Under the pieces are notes generated by a model that was not told the DNA's origin, did no database searches, and saw only the letters and a list, made by a program, of their open reading frames with translations. A stretch of DNA of 30,755 bases from Chromera velia. Its lineage: Eukaryota; Sar; Chromeraceae. This document shows positions 28,093-30,755 of the stretch, in pieces (position 1 is the stretch's first letter; each line of letters begins with the position of its first letter). The stretch lies in assembly GCA_018398765.1 (NCBI GenBank), contig JAHBMJ010001389.1, forward strand, positions 1 to 30,755, written 5' to 3'. The translations under genes were made by a program, and so were the position numbers.

Positions 28093-29590
28093 TTGATTCA
28101 TGTGGAAGGGAATTGAGACATGCAGACACAAAGGGAATTGAGGGGAGGGAGTGAAAGGGGCCCCAGTCGGGAAAGTGTGGGTAAAAAAGAAGAAATGGGA
28201 AAGACGAAAACAAAAGTCCATGTGCATATCTGCGTCACCTTTAGGTATCTGTCTGATTGATTACTCGCTTCTCTCTTGTCTGCCTGACTGACTTTAGGTC
28301 CCTGTGTGCGATTGTCTCTTCATGTCTCTCTGTCTGTCTACATGTGTCTGTGCTCCGCTCCGTTTTTCTGACCGAACTCAAACACATTCTTGTCTGGTCT
28401 CGTGACCCTTACAGCTTCGTGTTCTCTTCTTACTTGTGCATGTCTGTTCTCTGTCTCTGTCTCTGTCTCTGTAGCTTGAAATAATTCGAGCGATATAGCC
28501 TCCCTGCAACATGCATGTGCGCTCGCCCGTACATCTCTGAGTGAAATGGATCTTTGTGAACGTGCAACGAGCCGACTGTACGCAGACGGCATTTTTGAGA
28601 GGCGCAGAGAAGCTGGGACGTTGGGCGGGTGGGTGGGGCTGCGAGATTCTATCGTTGTTCGTGTATGAATGATACCTCGGTGAGTGACTGCGTGCTTGCG
28701 TGCGTGCGTGAGTGAGTGAGTGAGGGTTGGGGCCACAGAATCTTTTGGACTGAGCAAAGCCACTGTTGCCCGTCAGAGTCGCTTGCGCAGAACCAAATGG
28801 GGCGACAAAAGTCTACAGGGTTGTGGGGGGTGCGTGACCTGATGAATGAATGAATGGATGAATTGATGAATGAATTGATGACTGAGTTGAGGGACACGTG
28901 TGCTCCATGGATGGATTGGAGCGTTTTTCTTCGCAGCAGACGAGAAAGATGGAAGAGAAAACAGAGAGAAGCAGATCGGGCTCCCGAAATGATAATGGAA
29001 ACTGGCCAGGGCGACTCAGAAACTTTAGCCGTGCACAACCAACGCGTTTCTTTGGACCTTTCTCCTTTTCTTCGCTTTTTGCGTTCTCTTTCTTTATGTT
29101 CTCTTCCTGTCCTTTCATGCCGCTTCTTCTTCCTCTTCTTTTGCTTCTTCTGCTTCTTCTTCTTTGGTCATCCGTCCTCTTTTTCTTCGTCTCTCTTTTA
29201 TTCCATTCTCTTTTATTTCATTTTCTTTTATTTCATTTTCTTTCCTTTTTTTCTTTCAGTCGATCTGTCTGTCTTTCTCTCTCCCTTTGTTTGTTTCTGT
29301 GTCTGTTGCTCCCTCCCCCCACACTTCTGTCTCTCCCCCATTCTCGCCTTCTTGCCAGCCTTTTCCCAGCCCGTACGTTACCGTACGTCCCCCCTGGCTC
29401 TGACTCTGCTTCCTGAATTGAGTGCTGAATTCAAACGTCAATGCATGATGCACTATTTTCCGATCTAGGAGAACCCCAGTCAATCTCGCATGGATGCGAG
29501 ACGCATGCAAGAGTTCGGTGTCGTAACAATTTGCATACTGTCTGACTCTCAGCCTAACAATTGCCAGTGTCTCCAAGTTTATTAGTTTAA
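28093..29590. other. Downstream of the TRAF-like gene: 3' UTR and low-complexity sequence
   Basis: The first few hundred bases probably include the TRAF-like 3' UTR. Then follow CTGTCT-rich sequence (28440-28475), a GTGA/GTGC repeat (about 28690-28725), a GAAT/GATG repeat (about 28840-28882) and a pyrimidine-rich stretch (29085-29340) with TTTTATTTCATTTTC units at 29205-29250. The open frames here are short, phenylalanine/serine/leucine-rich translations of these tracts. I see no gene. Confidence 0.5.
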
Positions 29591-29611
29591 AGTTTAAACC
29601 ACCTTGCAAAG

Positions 29612-29707
29612 ACCTAGGAATTTAGACAGGAATTTTAAGGAATTTAGCTAGGATTGTAGGAATCTAAAGGAATTTAAAGACTGCTAGGAATTTAGAGGAA
29701 TTTAGCA
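29612..29707 (+). repeat. About 10-bp tandem repeat of AGGAATTTAG type
   Basis: GGAATTT starts at 29617, 29629, 29639, 29669, 29687 and 29697, with a variant GGAATCT at 29659. Spacings are 12, 10, 20, 10, 8 and 10 bp counting the variant, so the unit is close to one helical turn. No coding role is visible. Confidence 0.75.
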
Positions 29708-30755
29708 AATTTTGGAGGACAATGGAGGCAAATTTCTTGTGAACTGGGACGGGCGCGCGGGCCACTGCACGCGCGATGCCCACCGCCGCCGCCCATGATA
29801 ATCTAACGATTTGCATGCGCGAGTCGATACAGATTTCATTCATGTATATGCAGACATATATGAATGATCGAATGATTGCCTCTTCATGACAACAGTGAAC
29901 GAAGAGACCCGATTCATGACAGTCGGTAATTAGCCGATTGAGAGACAACCGATTCTGTGTACATATGATGTGTCGATCCGAATAGTCATATCCTCTCGAT
30001 CGACACAACGTAGACGGCAACAGATTGAGAAGATAGAAGTCGGAATGCTTGGATTAAGGTCAGTCCTTCTAGATTCAGACTTCTTGACGTTGAATATTCT
30101 GAGTACACTACTTCTACTATCATTGCTTTGTACTTAGCCTAGCGCTGTCGGCTTACTTCCTAGCCTACTTCTTCCAGTCTCAGTTTCTGTGTACAGACTG
30201 TTACGCCGATGTCTGACTCAGGCCCGAACCCTAACAAGAGTTGGAAGCGGCAGGAAAGTTTTGTGAAGTGGCCCTTATAACGATGGTGGTAGACGAGTGG
30301 TTCCACAAACACCAGCCTTCAGCACCGCTGGGGCCCCCTCCCACCACGTTGTAACCTAGGTTCTAACCCAAAGCTACCTAAAGCCCGTTGAAAAGACAAT
30401 ATACGCTCTGTATTAAGACAAGGTGCTTCACACTGTAAGTTTACATTAGGTTTTATAGACGATTATTATGCCGATTAAAAAATAGTTCTACATTCTACAC
30501 TATGCTGTTAGAAATAAGTAAAGAACGGTTGCATGGTAACAATTTTTGTCTCATATATGGGGACGCGGCATGCATAACAAAACCCTCAATCATCATTTTT
30601 ATCTAGATTTTTGTGGTTACGATAATCGTGTATGTAGGCTGGGGTTACTAAAGTGATAATTGATAAGTGATTTATTCCTTAGGGGCCATAAAAAAAATCA
30701 AAACCGACCGTATATGGGTCGGACCCCCCCCCCCCTCTAATACCTAAGCAACCAG
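29708..30755. other. Right-end stretch without recognisable genes
   Basis: A short GC-rich patch with GCGCG runs (29745-29800) is followed by mixed sequence with several CCGATT words (29908-29955). Past 30400 it is AT-rich. At 30581-30596 the word AACCCTCAATCATCAT repeats the 3'-end motif of the non-LTR element at 6639-6654. A C-run lies at about 30725-30735. The longest minus-strand open frame (29664-30020) has no family signal. Confidence 0.45.

Noticed and set aside
29664-30020. 118-codon minus-strand open frame near the right end
   Set aside because: No conserved motif. It partly overlaps the phased AGGAATTTAG repeat and is most likely a chance frame.
30030-30260. Possible LTR end or primer-binding site near the word CCTAACAAGAGTTGGAAG
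   Set aside because: No paired LTR, no match to a usual tRNA 3' end and no coding element follows.

Overview
This is a window of nuclear DNA from a eukaryote with intron-rich genes. The best guess is an alveolate alga of the chromerid type (Chromera velia-like). That is inference from gene style only: many small introns, TGCAG acceptors, ankyrin genes, an MRE11 with a long low-complexity tail, TGCATGCA motifs, and degraded retroelements next to microsatellites. No taxon-diagnostic gene is present. There are no prokaryotic operons, rRNA genes or CRISPR arrays.

Layout. Positions 1-4029 (minus) hold a decayed Ty3/gypsy pol, read from right to left as protease-RT linker, reverse transcriptase, RNase H, integrase (zinc, core and C-terminal modules), a charged extension and a chromodomain cut by the window edge. 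Positions 4321-4400 hold a tRNA-like relic. Positions 4640-6672 (plus) hold a 5'-truncated, broken non-LTR retroelement ending in an (ATC)n tail. Positions 6673-8237 hold no recognisable gene. Positions 8238-12399 (minus) hold an ankyrin-repeat gene that I can join from 11 exons into 479 codons, every intron in phase 0. Positions 12400-15976 are non-coding and include a large TCAC-type satellite and an AT-rich island. Positions 15977-25280 (minus) hold MRE11, joined from 18 exons into 1078 codons, with all seven key phosphoesterase residues and a long C-terminal tail carrying RG repeats, a SUMO-interaction-like motif and a canonical-looking PIP box. Positions 25912-28092 (plus) hold a TRAF-like gene (RING-like, TRAF zinc fingers, MATH domain, proline-rich tail; 501 aa in 3 exons). 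It is divergent from MRE11 across 631 bp. Positions 28093-30755 are non-coding with short repeats.

The three intact genes use a distinctive splice style: cytosine at donor position +3 (mostly GTCAGT) in 15 of 29 modelled introns, and TGCAG at 23 of 29 acceptors. MRE11 acts in DNA double-strand-break repair. The TRAF-like protein is a probable ubiquitin/signalling adaptor and the ankyrin protein a binding scaffold. Nothing shows that the three work together, though MRE11 and the TRAF-like gene may share a promoter region. All exon models were built by eye from reading-frame continuity and family conservation and have no transcript support.
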